Shown one piece after another: positions 17,378 through 25,836 of a stretch of DNA of 50,736 nucleotides. Both the position numbers and the translations under genes were made by a program. The stretch is from positions 1-50,736 of the forward strand of contig SKTU01000017.1 in the NCBI GenBank assembly GCA_007122455.1, read 5' to 3'. Position 1 is the first letter of the stretch. Each line of letters opens with the position of its first letter. A model generated the notes under the pieces. That model saw only the letters and a list, made by a program, of their open reading frames with translations, was not told the origin of the DNA and searched no databases. The DNA is from Haloarculaceae archaeon. GTDB lineage: Archaea > Halobacteriota > Halobacteria > Halobacteriales > Haloarculaceae.

Positions 17378-18550
17378 ATGATTCCGGATCTCTCCGAACT
17401 CGACGCGTATCTCGAACGAACCGGTGCCGACGGCTATCTCATCGAGGCCGACGGCACCGACTCCGATCAGCGGTATCTGTCGGGGTTTACGGCGCCGGAC
17501 CCGTTCGTTACGCTCTACACCGGCGACGTACACCTGCTCGTCTCGACGCTGGAGTACGGCCGCGCCGTCCGAAACGCCCGCGCCGAAAGCGTCGCCCGCT
17601 ACGCCGACTACGATCACAGGGCGAACGTCGACACCCACGGTCAAACCCGGGGCGGCCACCGGACGCTCGCCGCGTTTCTCGAGGACCACGGCGTCGACGA
17701 CGTCGCCGTTCCGACGGCGTTCCCCGTCGGCACGGCGGACGGCATACGTGAACTGGGTGTCTCGGTGAGCGCGGATTACGACGACGTCGTCGAGTCGATC
17801 CGTGCGGTGAAAACCGACGAGGAGATCGAACACATCCGAGAGACCCAGCGTGCGAACCAGCGTGCGATGACCCGTGCAGAAGAGTTGCTACGGTCCGCCG
17901 ACGTCGAGGACAGCGTCCTCGTCCACGAGGACGAACCGCTCACGAGCGAACGGGTCAAAGAGGAAATCGAGATAACGCTACTTCGGAACGGGTGCGCCCT
18001 CGACGAGACGATCGTCGCCTGCGGGGCTGACGCCGCCGATCCGCACGATCGAGGATCGGGACCGCTCGAGGCGGGTGAGTCGATAATCGTCGATATCTTC
18101 CCGCGCTCGAAGGAGACGGGCTACTACGGGGACCTTACGCGGACGTTCTGCGTCGGGGAACCATCAGAGACGATCGCCGAGTGGTACGAACTCACGGCCG
18201 AGGCCAAGGCCGCAGCGCTCGACGCGCTCGGCCCTGGCATCTCCGGGAGCGACGTCCACGACGTCGTCTGCGACATCTACGAGAACGCCGGAATACCGAC
18301 GCTTCGGGCGGACGAAAACGCCGAAACGGGATTCATTCACACGACCGGACACGGCGTCGGCCTCGACATCCACGAGTATCCGCGCGTATCGACGCAGCAC
18401 AACGAGCTCGAGCCGGGGCACGTCGTGACGATCGAGCCGGGGATCTACGATCCCGAGGTCGGCGGCGTTCGCATCGAGGATCTCGTCGTGATCACCGACG
18501 ACGGCTACGAGAACCTCACCGACTACCCCGAACGCCTTCGGATCAGTTGA
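17378..18550 (+). CDS. M24 family Xaa-Pro dipeptidase
   Basis: A 390-residue M24 metallopeptidase of the Xaa-Pro dipeptidase/aminopeptidase P type. The N-terminal creatinase-like domain covers about 1-145 and the pita-bread catalytic domain follows. Metal ligands are visible as Asp in IIVDIFPRS, Asp in GYYGDLTRTFCVGE, His in HTTGHGVGLDIHEYP, Glu in TIEPGIY and Glu in VRIEDLVV. The family cleaves dipeptides with C-terminal proline; substrate preference is not visible. It is divergent from aroA (82 bases between starts) and its 3' end overlaps the convergent TspO gene by 8 bases. Confidence 0.94.
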   Translation: MIPDLSELDAYLERTGADGYLIEADGTDSDQRYLSGFTAPDPFVTLYTGDVHLLVSTLEYGRAVRNARAESVARYADYDHRANVDTHGQTRGGHRTLAAFLEDHGVDDVAVPTAFPVGTADGIRELGVSVSADYDDVVESIRAVKTDEEIEHIRETQRANQRAMTRAEELLRSADVEDSVLVHEDEPLTSERVKEEIEITLLRNGCALDETIVACGADAADPHDRGSGPLEAGESIIVDIFPRSKETGYYGDLTRTFCVGEPSETIAEWYELTAEAKAAALDALGPGISGSDVHDVVCDIYENAGIPTLRADENAETGFIHTTGHGVGLDIHEYPRVSTQHNELEPGHVVTIEPGIYDPEVGGVRIEDLVVITDDGYENLTDYPERLRIS

Positions 18551-19034
18551 GCCGCCAGAGTTCGTAGTTGAGGACGGCGGCGAAGCTCACCCACGCGAGA
18601 TACGGCACGAGAAGCAGGGCCGCTCGGCCGTCGACGCGACGAAACGCTCCGATCGTCGCGACGACGGCGATCCACAGAGCGAGAACGACACCGAGCGCGA
18701 GTAGCGGCGCCTCGAGGCCGAAGAACGCGGGCGTCCACGCGACGTTGAGGAGCATCTGTACGACGAACAGTGCGAGCGCCCGGGACCGGTACGGTGACGT
18801 GGATCGCCAGACGAGCCACGCGCCGACCGCGATGAGCGTAAAGAGGAGCGTCCAGACGACGGCGAAGAGGAACTCCGGCGGATAGAACCACGGTCTCTCG
18901 AGGCTTCGAAACCACGGCGTGTCGGGCGTGAAAGCGAACGCGGGTGCGGCACCAACCGCATTGACGACGACGACGGCGCCCAGAAGCGACAGGAGCCCGG
19001 AGCGGTCGTCTTCGGACGTCGGTTCGGAGGCCAT
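18543..19034 (-). CDS. tspO: TspO/MBR family membrane protein
   Basis: A 163-residue TspO (tryptophan-rich sensory protein) homologue with five predicted transmembrane helices. The characteristic features are PWFYPPEFLFAVVWTLLF, NVAWTPAFFGLEAPLLALG and the C-terminal PYLAWVSFAAVLNYELWRLN, which match the porphyrin- and cholesterol-site helices of the family. TspO proteins bind tetrapyrroles and are implicated in stress or porphyrin handling; the archaeal role is not established. There is no clear partner gene. The stop codon lies inside the last codons of the M24 gene on the other strand. Confidence 0.95.
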   Translation of the reverse strand: MASEPTSEDDRSGLLSLLGAVVVVNAVGAAPAFAFTPDTPWFRSLERPWFYPPEFLFAVVWTLLFTLIAVGAWLVWRSTSPYRSRALALFVVQMLLNVAWTPAFFGLEAPLLALGVVLALWIAVVATIGAFRRVDGRAALLLVPYLAWVSFAAVLNYELWRLN

Positions 19035-19137
19035 AGCTGACGTAAGGTCTGACCGCGTATAAGCCTCGGATCGAGGTCGCGCCCGGATTGCCTCTGCGGA
19101 GCGAACGCCTTTTGAACGGCGGTGTGGAACTGACGGT

Positions 19138-19872
19138 ATGCGACTGCTCGTCGTCGGTTCCGGTGAGATGGGCCGGTGGTTCGCCCGAGCCAGCGGCGCC
19201 GACGCGGTTGCCTTCACCGACACTGATCCAGGGGTCGCCGCTGAGGCAGCCGGCCGTCTCGAGAACGCAACCGCGGTCCCGCTGGAGACTGACGAGCGCT
19301 TCGACGTCGTCTGCGTCGCCGTCCCGATGTCGGTGACGCCCGAGGCAATCGCCGCCCACGCCGATAAAGCCGAACAGGCCGTCCTCGACGTCGCCGGGGA
19401 GATGCGTGACGCCGTTGCCGCACTCCGGCAACACGCCGACGGCCTCGAACGGGCGAGCTTCCATCCGCTGTTCTCCGCCTCGAACGCCCCGGGGAACGTA
19501 CCGGTCGTCGTCGACGAACCGGGGACGACGATCGACTCGCTGATCGACGCACTTCGCGCAGCCGGTAACGACCCCTTCGAGACGACGGTCACCGAACACG
19601 ACGAGGCGATGCGAACAGTGCAGGCGATGGCCCACACGGCCGTCGTCGCGTACGCCCTCGCCGCGGAGGACGTCGACGATCGGTTCCACACGTCGGTCTC
19701 CGAACCGCTCGAGGAGCTGGTCGAAACCGTCACCGGAAACACGCCGGCCGTTTACGCCGAGATCCAGCAGCGCTTCGACGGGGCCGACGCCGTAGCCGCC
19801 GCCGCCCGGACAGTCGCCGACGCCGACCGCGAAGCCTTCGAACGACTGTACCGGGACCTCGAAACGCGATGA
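19138..19872 (+). CDS. tyrA: Prephenate dehydrogenase-like protein (TyrA)
   Basis: A 244-residue NAD(P)-binding protein that resembles haloarchaeal TyrA, the enzyme that oxidatively decarboxylates prephenate for tyrosine synthesis. It begins with the Rossmann motif LVVGSGEMGRWFAR, includes VCVAVPMSVTPEAI and VLDVAGEM, and carries SFHPLFS, where TyrA proteins have their conserved HPLFG or HPMFG segment. The C-terminal helical dimer domain includes MAHTAVVAYALA. No ACT or chorismate mutase domain is fused. A CTTTTGA box lies about 27 bases before the ATG. The stop overlaps the start of the Rsm22-like gene in an ATGA, so the two are translationally coupled. Confidence 0.85.
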   Translation: MRLLVVGSGEMGRWFARASGADAVAFTDTDPGVAAEAAGRLENATAVPLETDERFDVVCVAVPMSVTPEAIAAHADKAEQAVLDVAGEMRDAVAALRQHADGLERASFHPLFSASNAPGNVPVVVDEPGTTIDSLIDALRAAGNDPFETTVTEHDEAMRTVQAMAHTAVVAYALAAEDVDDRFHTSVSEPLEELVETVTGNTPAVYAEIQQRFDGADAVAAAARTVADADREAFERLYRDLETR

Positions 19873-21263
19873 TCGACACGACGGCCGTCCTCGACACCGC
19901 TCGCTACCTCCGCAACGTCCGTCCGATCGATCCGGAGGAGATTTACGAGTACGTCCCCGGCGATCCGCACCCGGCGGTCGTCCGCGAAACGCTTCGGAGC
20001 CACGTCTTCGAGCTGGGGCTCCGCGAGCGCGAGGACGGGACGTTCGTCCCGGTCGAAGACGGTCCGATGGAGTCCACGTTCGACGGCGTCGAGCGGTTCC
20101 CCGAACGGTGGACGCGAGCGCTGGAGGATCTACTCGTCGAGCGGTACGGTCCCGGTTGGCCGGACGACGAGGCCGGCGATCGGATCCGCGAGCGCATCGA
20201 CCGGCTGAAGGAGGAGTACTTTGCCGACGAGTCGGTCAGCTACGACGAGGAGACGGCGGTGGCGTACGCGATCTACCACCTGCCGGATTACTACGCCGCG
20301 ATCCAGTACGTCCTCGACGAGCTCGCCCGGGCGGAGCTCCTCCCCCGCCGCTGTCGGGTGCTGGACGTCGGGGCAGGCGTCGGCGGTCCGGCACTCGGAT
20401 TTCACGACTTCGCCCCGGAGGCGGCTCTCGTCGGCTACGACGCCGTCGAGCCGAGCGACCACGCTGCCGACCTCTTCGAACGGCTGCTCGAGGAGAGCCG
20501 CCCGAGCTTCGACACGACCGTCTACCGCGAGCGAGCAGAGACGTTCGATCCCGAGGGGCCGTACGACCTGCTCGTCTTCGCGAACGTGCTCTCGGAACTG
20601 GACGCGCCGGTTGCGGTTCTCGAGCGGTATCTGGACGTGCTCGAACCCGACGGAACGGTGATCGCGCTCGAACCCGCCGAAGAGCGGACCGCGACCGGAC
20701 TGCGGAGGGTAGAGCGGGAGCTACTCGACGGACACCCCGAACTGAACGTCTACGCGCCGACCGTTCGGCTCTGGTCTGGGGAATCGCCGACCGACCGCGG
20801 CTGGACGTTCACTCGCAAACCCGACATCGAGCCACCGTCGTTTCAGACGCGGCTCGATCGCGGCGGCGGTGGGGATGGCCGCTATCTGAACACCGACGTC
20901 CAGTACGCCTACGTCCTCCTCCGAACGGACGGGCGCCGAGCGATCGACTACGAACCAGATCCGTCTCGCGTCGGGAAGTTCGCCGACTCGGAACGACACG
21001 TCACGGAACGGATCGACTGCGTCGCCGTCAAGCTCTCACCGGATCTCGGTGAGGCGAATCCGCTATTCAAAATAAGCGACGGTTCGGAGGCAGTCGATCA
21101 CTACGCGGTGTTGACGCGAGAGTCGGCGCTGAACGAATCTCTCCTGCGTGCACCGTACGGGTCACTTCTCTCCTTCGAGAACGTCCTCGTCCTCTGGAAC
21201 GATGACGAGGGAGCCTACAATCTGGTCGTCGACGGCGAGACGGTCGTCGATCGCCTCACCTGA
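19869..21263 (+). CDS. Rsm22/METTL17-like class I SAM methyltransferase
   Basis: A 464-residue protein of the Rsm22 family, associated with the small ribosomal subunit in mitochondria. The methyltransferase core is clear: YHLPDYYAAIQYVLDELA, motif I VLDVGAGVGGPALGF (about 160-174), GYDAVEPS, DLLVFANVLSELD, and LEPDGTVIALEP. Downstream, the stretch after NVYAPT (about 296) aligns with the segment where mitochondrial family members carry Fe-S cluster cysteines, but no Cys is present there: only two Cys occur in the whole protein, one in RRCRVLD and one in RIDCVAV. The ATG overlaps the tyrA stop by 4 bases. RNA substrate is unknown. Confidence 0.82.
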   Translation: MIDTTAVLDTARYLRNVRPIDPEEIYEYVPGDPHPAVVRETLRSHVFELGLREREDGTFVPVEDGPMESTFDGVERFPERWTRALEDLLVERYGPGWPDDEAGDRIRERIDRLKEEYFADESVSYDEETAVAYAIYHLPDYYAAIQYVLDELARAELLPRRCRVLDVGAGVGGPALGFHDFAPEAALVGYDAVEPSDHAADLFERLLEESRPSFDTTVYRERAETFDPEGPYDLLVFANVLSELDAPVAVLERYLDVLEPDGTVIALEPAEERTATGLRRVERELLDGHPELNVYAPTVRLWSGESPTDRGWTFTRKPDIEPPSFQTRLDRGGGGDGRYLNTDVQYAYVLLRTDGRRAIDYEPDPSRVGKFADSERHVTERIDCVAVKLSPDLGEANPLFKISDGSEAVDHYAVLTRESALNESLLRAPYGSLLSFENVLVLWNDDEGAYNLVVDGETVVDRLT

Positions 21264-21309
21264 GGCGTGCGTCTAGTGGTATTTTGCGACAGGGGCTCCC
21301 AGCGACGGT

Positions 21310-22089
21310 ATGGAGATCCTCCTGACGAACGACGACGGGTTCGACGCCGTCGGGATTCGAGCGATGTACGACGTCCTCTCGGAGATCGCGGACGTGACGA
21401 TCGTCGCCCCCAGCGTCGACCAGAGTGCGGTCGGACGACAGCTCTCCGGCGAGGTGACGCTTCGAGAAAACGATTCGGGGTACGCTGTCGAGGGGACGCC
21501 GGCCGACTGCGTCATCGCTGCGATCGGAGCGCTCGATCTCGATCCGGATCTGGTCGTCGCCGGCGCGAACAGGGGCGCTAATCTCGGCGCGTACGTCCTC
21601 GGACGATCCGGCACCGTCTCGGCGGCCGTCGAGGCGGCGTTCTTCGATCTCCCGGCGATCGCAGCGTCGGTGTATTTTCCCGTCAGTGACGTCCAGTTCA
21701 AGGACGTCGAAGCCGAAACCGACCACTTCAGGGAGGCGACCCGTGCGACACGCTACCTCGTCGAACACGCCCGGAACGTCAGCGTCTTCAACGACGCTGA
21801 TTACCTCAATATCAATGCCCCGGTACCTCCGTCCGAGGGGTATGCGCCGATGGAGATCACGCGACCGTCCCACGTCTACGAGATGGACGCAGATCGGAGC
21901 GGGGAAACCGTCCGCATCAACGACAGAATCTGGGAGATGATGGCCGACGGTGAAATCCCGGATCCAGTGGGGAGCGACCGGCGCGCCGTCCTCGAGGGCC
22001 GAGTCAGCGTCTCGCCGCTGACGGCGCCGCACACGGCACTCGAACACGAGGCGCTCGACGGACTCGCCGAGGCGTACGATCCCCACTGA
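21310..22089 (+). CDS. surE: 5'/3'-nucleotidase SurE
   Basis: SurE phosphatase of 259 residues, which hydrolyses nucleoside 5'- or 3'-monophosphates (and in some species polyphosphate). Metal ligands N7, D8 and D9 lie in LLTNDDGFDAVGI; the phosphate-site Ser is in APSVDQSAVG (about 39); the third segment is AGANRGANLGAYVLGRSGTV, with the family NxGxNLG and SGTV elements. Length and motif order are normal. A TATTTTG box about 29 bases before the ATG suggests its own promoter, although it is only 46 bases after the Rsm22-like gene. Confidence 0.95.
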   Translation: MEILLTNDDGFDAVGIRAMYDVLSEIADVTIVAPSVDQSAVGRQLSGEVTLRENDSGYAVEGTPADCVIAAIGALDLDPDLVVAGANRGANLGAYVLGRSGTVSAAVEAAFFDLPAIAASVYFPVSDVQFKDVEAETDHFREATRATRYLVEHARNVSVFNDADYLNINAPVPPSEGYAPMEITRPSHVYEMDADRSGETVRINDRIWEMMADGEIPDPVGSDRRAVLEGRVSVSPLTAPHTALEHEALDGLAEAYDPH

Positions 22090-22132
22090 CCGGGGCCGGA
22101 GCTATTTACTACCGGGGCTGTCGAGTACGGCC

Positions 22133-23560
22133 ATGGGCAAGGCGACAGTGTTCGAGTGGATCGACGAGAACGAAGCGCAGCTTCGGGCGCTGGCACAGCG
22201 CATATGGGAGACTCCGGAGCTCGGTCTGCACGAGGAACAGTCCGCGGCCGCGCTCATCGACGCCTTAGAAGCCGCCGGCTTCGACGTCGAGAGGGGGATC
22301 GGCGACATGCCGACGGCGTTCGTCGCAACGTATGGAACCGGCGATCCGACGATCGGTATTCTGGGTGAGTTCGACGCGCTCCCGGGACTTTCACAGGCGG
22401 TGTCGGCCGAGCGGGAGCCGATCGAGGAGGGCGCCCCCGGTCACGGCTGCGGACACAACCTCTTCGGCACCGCCGGCGTCGGGGCGGCGATCGGCGTGGC
22501 GCGAGCGATCGACGAGGGCGAGGCGACGGGGACGATCGAGTTCTACGGCTGCCCGGCCGAGGAGACACTCGTCGGCAAGGTGTACATGGCGCGAGCCGGC
22601 GCCTTCGACGAGCTCGATGCGGCCCTGACGTGGCATCCGGGGACGATCAGTACGCCGAAGCTGGGGTCCTCGAACGCGCTCAACTCGCTCACGTTCACCT
22701 TCGAAGGTGAAGCGGCTCACGCGGCCGCCGCGCCCGACTCGGGCCGGAGCGCGCTCGACGCCGTCGAACTGCTCAACACCGGCGTCGAGTACATGCGCGA
22801 GCACATCAGCGACGACGCCCGACTGCACTACGTCATCACCGACGGCGGGGACGCACCGAACGTCGTTCCCGCGGAGGCGACAGTGTGGTACTACGTCCGT
22901 GCTCCCGAGCGCGAGGAGGTGGAGCGAAACACCGCGTGGCTCCGGGACATCGCCGACAGCGCGGCGGCGATGACCCAGACGGAGGTCTCGGAGCGGTTCC
23001 TCACCGGCTGCTACGACTACCGGCCGAACGGCGTCGTCACGGACGTCATCTGGAGGAACATGGACGCTGTCGGAGCGATCGACTACGACGACGACGATCG
23101 AGCGTTCGCGGCCGAGCTGAAGGCGACAGTTCCCGCCGATCGGATCGAGTCGGATCTCGCGGACGTTCCCGAGGACGTCTACGACGCCGCGCGCGAGGAG
23201 CCGCTCTACGCCGAACCGGTCGAGGCGTTCGACCGTGGCGACCAGACCGGCGGATCGACGGAGGTCGGCGACGTGAGCTGGATCACCCCGACAGGGCAGT
23301 TCACCGCGGCGACGTGGGCGGTCGGAACGCCGCTTCACTCCTGGCAGGCGGTCGCGGCGAACGGCGACTTCGGTCAGAAAGCCGTCGCCTTCGCCGCGAA
23401 GACGCTCGGCGGGGCGGCGTACGACCTCCTGACAGATCCGGAACTCGTCGACGCGGCCACCGAGGAGTTCGAGGCGGAGATCGGATCCGGGGCCTACGAG
23501 ACGCCGCTCCCTGAGGAGGCGACGCCGCCGTTCGACATGACGAAGATGGGCAGCGACTGA
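22133..23560 (+). CDS. M20 family amidohydrolase (AbgB-like)
   Basis: A 475-residue M20-type zinc peptidase/amidohydrolase. The pattern is closest to AbgB, a subunit of p-aminobenzoyl-glutamate hydrolase: ETPELGLHEEQSAAAL at the N-terminus, GEFDALPGLSQ, the metal motif APGHGCGHNLFG (about 100-111), PAEETLVGK, and late GSTEVGDVSWITPTGQ. The central lid domain includes FEGEAAHAAAAPDSGRSALDA. AbgB works with AbgA in E. coli, but no second M20 gene is adjacent, so the substrate may differ. A CTATTTAC box is about 27 bases before the ATG. Confidence 0.92.
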   Translation: MGKATVFEWIDENEAQLRALAQRIWETPELGLHEEQSAAALIDALEAAGFDVERGIGDMPTAFVATYGTGDPTIGILGEFDALPGLSQAVSAEREPIEEGAPGHGCGHNLFGTAGVGAAIGVARAIDEGEATGTIEFYGCPAEETLVGKVYMARAGAFDELDAALTWHPGTISTPKLGSSNALNSLTFTFEGEAAHAAAAPDSGRSALDAVELLNTGVEYMREHISDDARLHYVITDGGDAPNVVPAEATVWYYVRAPEREEVERNTAWLRDIADSAAAMTQTEVSERFLTGCYDYRPNGVVTDVIWRNMDAVGAIDYDDDDRAFAAELKATVPADRIESDLADVPEDVYDAAREEPLYAEPVEAFDRGDQTGGSTEVGDVSWITPTGQFTAATWAVGTPLHSWQAVAANGDFGQKAVAFAAKTLGGAAYDLLTDPELVDAATEEFEAEIGSGAYETPLPEEATPPFDMTKMGSD

Positions 23561-23649
23561 TCCAGGACGCGTTCCCAACGGCTACCGGTAGCTACGTGGT
23601 CTGCGTTTCCAACGAGATCGAAGGCGATCGCGAACGTTCGCCGTAGTCC

Positions 23650-24255
23650 TCACTCGAACGTCGTCCGCAGGAGTGCACCGTCGGGGAGTCGGACGTCGAT
23701 CGGCTTCGCCTCTCCGGCGTTGACCACCGCCTCGCCCGAACAGGCCGTCACGCCGACGAGAGCGTCCATCTCCGCTTCGAGGCCGATCGAGTCACCCGGT
23801 TCGGAGTCGGGTTCGACGATCTCGACGCGGTCGCCCTCGATCGCGGATTTCATGAAGACGTTCATCGTCTCCTGGAGGTCACTGGTCCGAATCCCTTCGG
23901 GTCCGAGGACCTCCGAGAGGTTCCCACGACACCCGATCCCGTCCTGTCCGTAGTACTCCTCGAGGATCCAGTGGTTACACGGGCCGTACAGCAGATCGTG
24001 TACGCCGCAGTCGTCGTCGACGATCCGCAGAATGGCGTTCCCTTCGGTCGTGTACAGCCGGTTCCCCGTCGACGGCCGGAGCGTCCCCTCCCGGCGATAC
24101 GTGTACTTCGGGGAGAACCGCTCGGCGTGGTCGTCAGCGCGAAACGCGACCAGGTCCGCAACCTGTGCTCCCTCCGGATCGACGATCTCGAACGATTCGC
24201 CGGCCGACAGTTCGAACGAGAGCCCCTGGCGTGCCGGGATCCGATGACGTGTCAT
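23650..24255 (-). CDS. DUF1989 (urea carboxylase-associated) family protein
   Basis: A 201-residue DUF1989 protein. Diagnostic segments are RIPARQGLSFELSAGESFEIVDPEGAQVADLVAF, GNRLYTTEGNAILRIVDDDCGVHDLLYGPCN and the metal-like Cys sites in DGIGCRGNLSEVL and TACSGEAVVN. Bacterial relatives sit beside urea carboxylase and guanidine-degradation genes, and one described branch processes carboxyguanidine. Here there is no urea carboxylase; the neighbours are an M20 hydrolase and nirK, so the substrate is open. The start at 24255 has an ACTAAG box about 26 bases upstream. It is convergent with the M20 gene and divergent from nirK. Confidence 0.88.
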   Translation of the reverse strand: MTRHRIPARQGLSFELSAGESFEIVDPEGAQVADLVAFRADDHAERFSPKYTYRREGTLRPSTGNRLYTTEGNAILRIVDDDCGVHDLLYGPCNHWILEEYYGQDGIGCRGNLSEVLGPEGIRTSDLQETMNVFMKSAIEGDRVEIVEPDSEPGDSIGLEAEMDALVGVTACSGEAVVNAGEAKPIDVRLPDGALLRTTFE

Positions 24256-24358
24256 CACGCAGAGAACGATCCCTCTCGACTTAGTTCCGTCTGCGAGCCG
24301 CGAAGCCGGAGTCGAGTGGTAACCCGGAGCCGAGATTATCGATCCGACTATAGTGGAA

Positions 24359-24378
24359 CGTGCGAACATGTTCGCACG
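24359..24378. promoter_or_regulatory. Perfect 20-bp palindrome upstream of nirK (putative operator)
   Basis: The 20 bases are identical to their reverse complement, with core CGAAC-AT-GTTCG flanked by CGTG and CACG. The centre lies 60 bases upstream of the nirK TATA-like box and about 104 bases upstream of the DUF1989 start. Haloarchaeal denitrification promoters controlled by NarO are reported, as I recall, to carry CGAAC-N4-GTTCG; the half-sites match but the spacer is 2 here. Role as an activator site for nirK is inference. Confidence 0.6.
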
Positions 24379-24424
24379 AGTCTCATCGTTTGGGAGCCAT
24401 CGTGGTAATTGACTATTTGATAGG

Positions 24425-24430
24425 TTATAT
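24425..24430 (+). promoter_or_regulatory. TATA-like box of nirK
   Basis: TTATAT sits in an AT-rich stretch about 23 bases before the nirK ATG, consistent with a leaderless or very short-leader transcript. Confidence 0.6.
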
Positions 24431-24450
24431 CCTTAGTTGAGGAAAAAACA

Positions 24451-25554
24451 ATGAACAAACAGCTATACAATCGACGATCGTTCATACAGACCGTGGGTGT
24501 CGGCGGTGCCATCGCCGTTGCCGGCTGTACCACCGGGGCGAACGTCGATGCGAACGAGCCCACACCGGACGACACCTCGAACGGTGCCACGAGCCAGGCT
24601 TCGTTATCACCACCTCAAGAGGTAGACGTCGACAGGATCGCGGCGGATCCGATGAACCTTCCGCCGCCAGTCGACTGGGACGAGCCGCGCCGTCACGAGT
24701 TCACGCTCGAGACGGTCGAAGTCATCGCCGAGATCGAACCCGGTGTCACGCACCGGTTCATGACGTTCGAGGGGCAGATCCCCGGACCGATGTTCCGTGT
24801 CAGGCAAGGCGATACGGTCCACCTGACGTTCGACGTCCCCGGAGATCTGAACAGCGACGTCCACAACGTGGACTTCCACGCCGTGTACGGCCCCGGTGGC
24901 GGTGCCGTCGACACGACGATCGCACCCGGTAACGGGCCCGTAGAGATCGAGTTCCAGCTTACCTACCCCGGAGCCCACATCTACCACTGTGCACCGGGGC
25001 TGCACGACTACCACATCAGTACCGGGATGTTCGGCACCATCCTCGTGGAACCCGAGGGCGGACTGCCGGAGGTCGATCGGGAGTTCTATCTCGGCCAGCA
25101 CGAGCTGTACACCAACGGCGACGCCGGTGAGGAGGGACACCACCAGTTCGACTTCGACGCAGTCGCTGACGAGGATCCGACGTACGTACTCTTCAATGGG
25201 GAGGTCGGCGCGTTCACGGAGGACGGCTACGGACCGCTGGAAGCCGAAGTCGGCGAAACGATCCGGATCTTCTGGGCGAACGGTGGGCCGAATCTGGTGA
25301 GCGGTCCGCACCCGATCGGGAACGTCTGGACGCGCTGGTTCCGCGACGGCGACCTCCTCTCCGAACCCGCCCAGTACATCGAGGGAACTGCACTTCCTGC
25401 GGGCGTCACCGCAGTCGGTGACATGGAGCTGAAAGTCCCCGGCCCGATCTTCCTCGTCGACCACGCGCTAAGCCGGGTCGTCCAGAAGGGAATGGCCGCA
25501 GTCATAAACGTGGAGGGTGAACCGAACGAGGACATCTACGACGGAGATCCCTGA
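24451..25554 (+). CDS. nirK: Copper-containing nitrite reductase (NirK)
   Basis: A 367-residue exported copper nitrite reductase, which reduces nitrite to nitric oxide. The N-terminus is a Tat lipoprotein signal (NRRSFIQTVG...AVAGC, lipidated Cys 26). The two cupredoxin domains carry all copper ligands: type 1 copper H138, C180, H188 and M193; type 2 copper H143, H179 and H338. The catalytic Asp and His equivalents are D141 (HNVDFH) and H287 (GPHPIG). The loop between the type 1 Cys and His (CAPGLHDYH) is short, as in haloarchaeal NirK. Nitric oxide reductase and nitrate reductase genes are not adjacent. A perfect palindrome lies upstream. Membrane anchoring on the outer face is inferred from the lipobox. 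Confidence 0.95.
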   Translation: MNKQLYNRRSFIQTVGVGGAIAVAGCTTGANVDANEPTPDDTSNGATSQASLSPPQEVDVDRIAADPMNLPPPVDWDEPRRHEFTLETVEVIAEIEPGVTHRFMTFEGQIPGPMFRVRQGDTVHLTFDVPGDLNSDVHNVDFHAVYGPGGGAVDTTIAPGNGPVEIEFQLTYPGAHIYHCAPGLHDYHISTGMFGTILVEPEGGLPEVDREFYLGQHELYTNGDAGEEGHHQFDFDAVADEDPTYVLFNGEVGAFTEDGYGPLEAEVGETIRIFWANGGPNLVSGPHPIGNVWTRWFRDGDLLSEPAQYIEGTALPAGVTAVGDMELKVPGPIFLVDHALSRVVQKGMAAVINVEGEPNEDIYDGDP

Positions 25555-25836
25555 TCGAATCTCACACTCCCTACCGACCTGTTCTCGGACCCGAAACCGA
25601 CGCGAGAGTCGTCGTACTATACTGATGCTGATGTTGATGCAACGGTACCGCTTCCGGAACCGATCCACTCTTTAACTGTCTCCTTCGAATCGGTCGAGCC
25701 TCGACGCCGAGAGCGATGCGAAAGCGTATTGGAGCCGTGTAGTGGACGATACGCCAATGGAGCACGCGTTGCTGTCGTCCCCCGCAACCGGACCGGGAGA
25801 GATGTCGGAGTGTGCGCCACACGCCGGAGGGCGATC

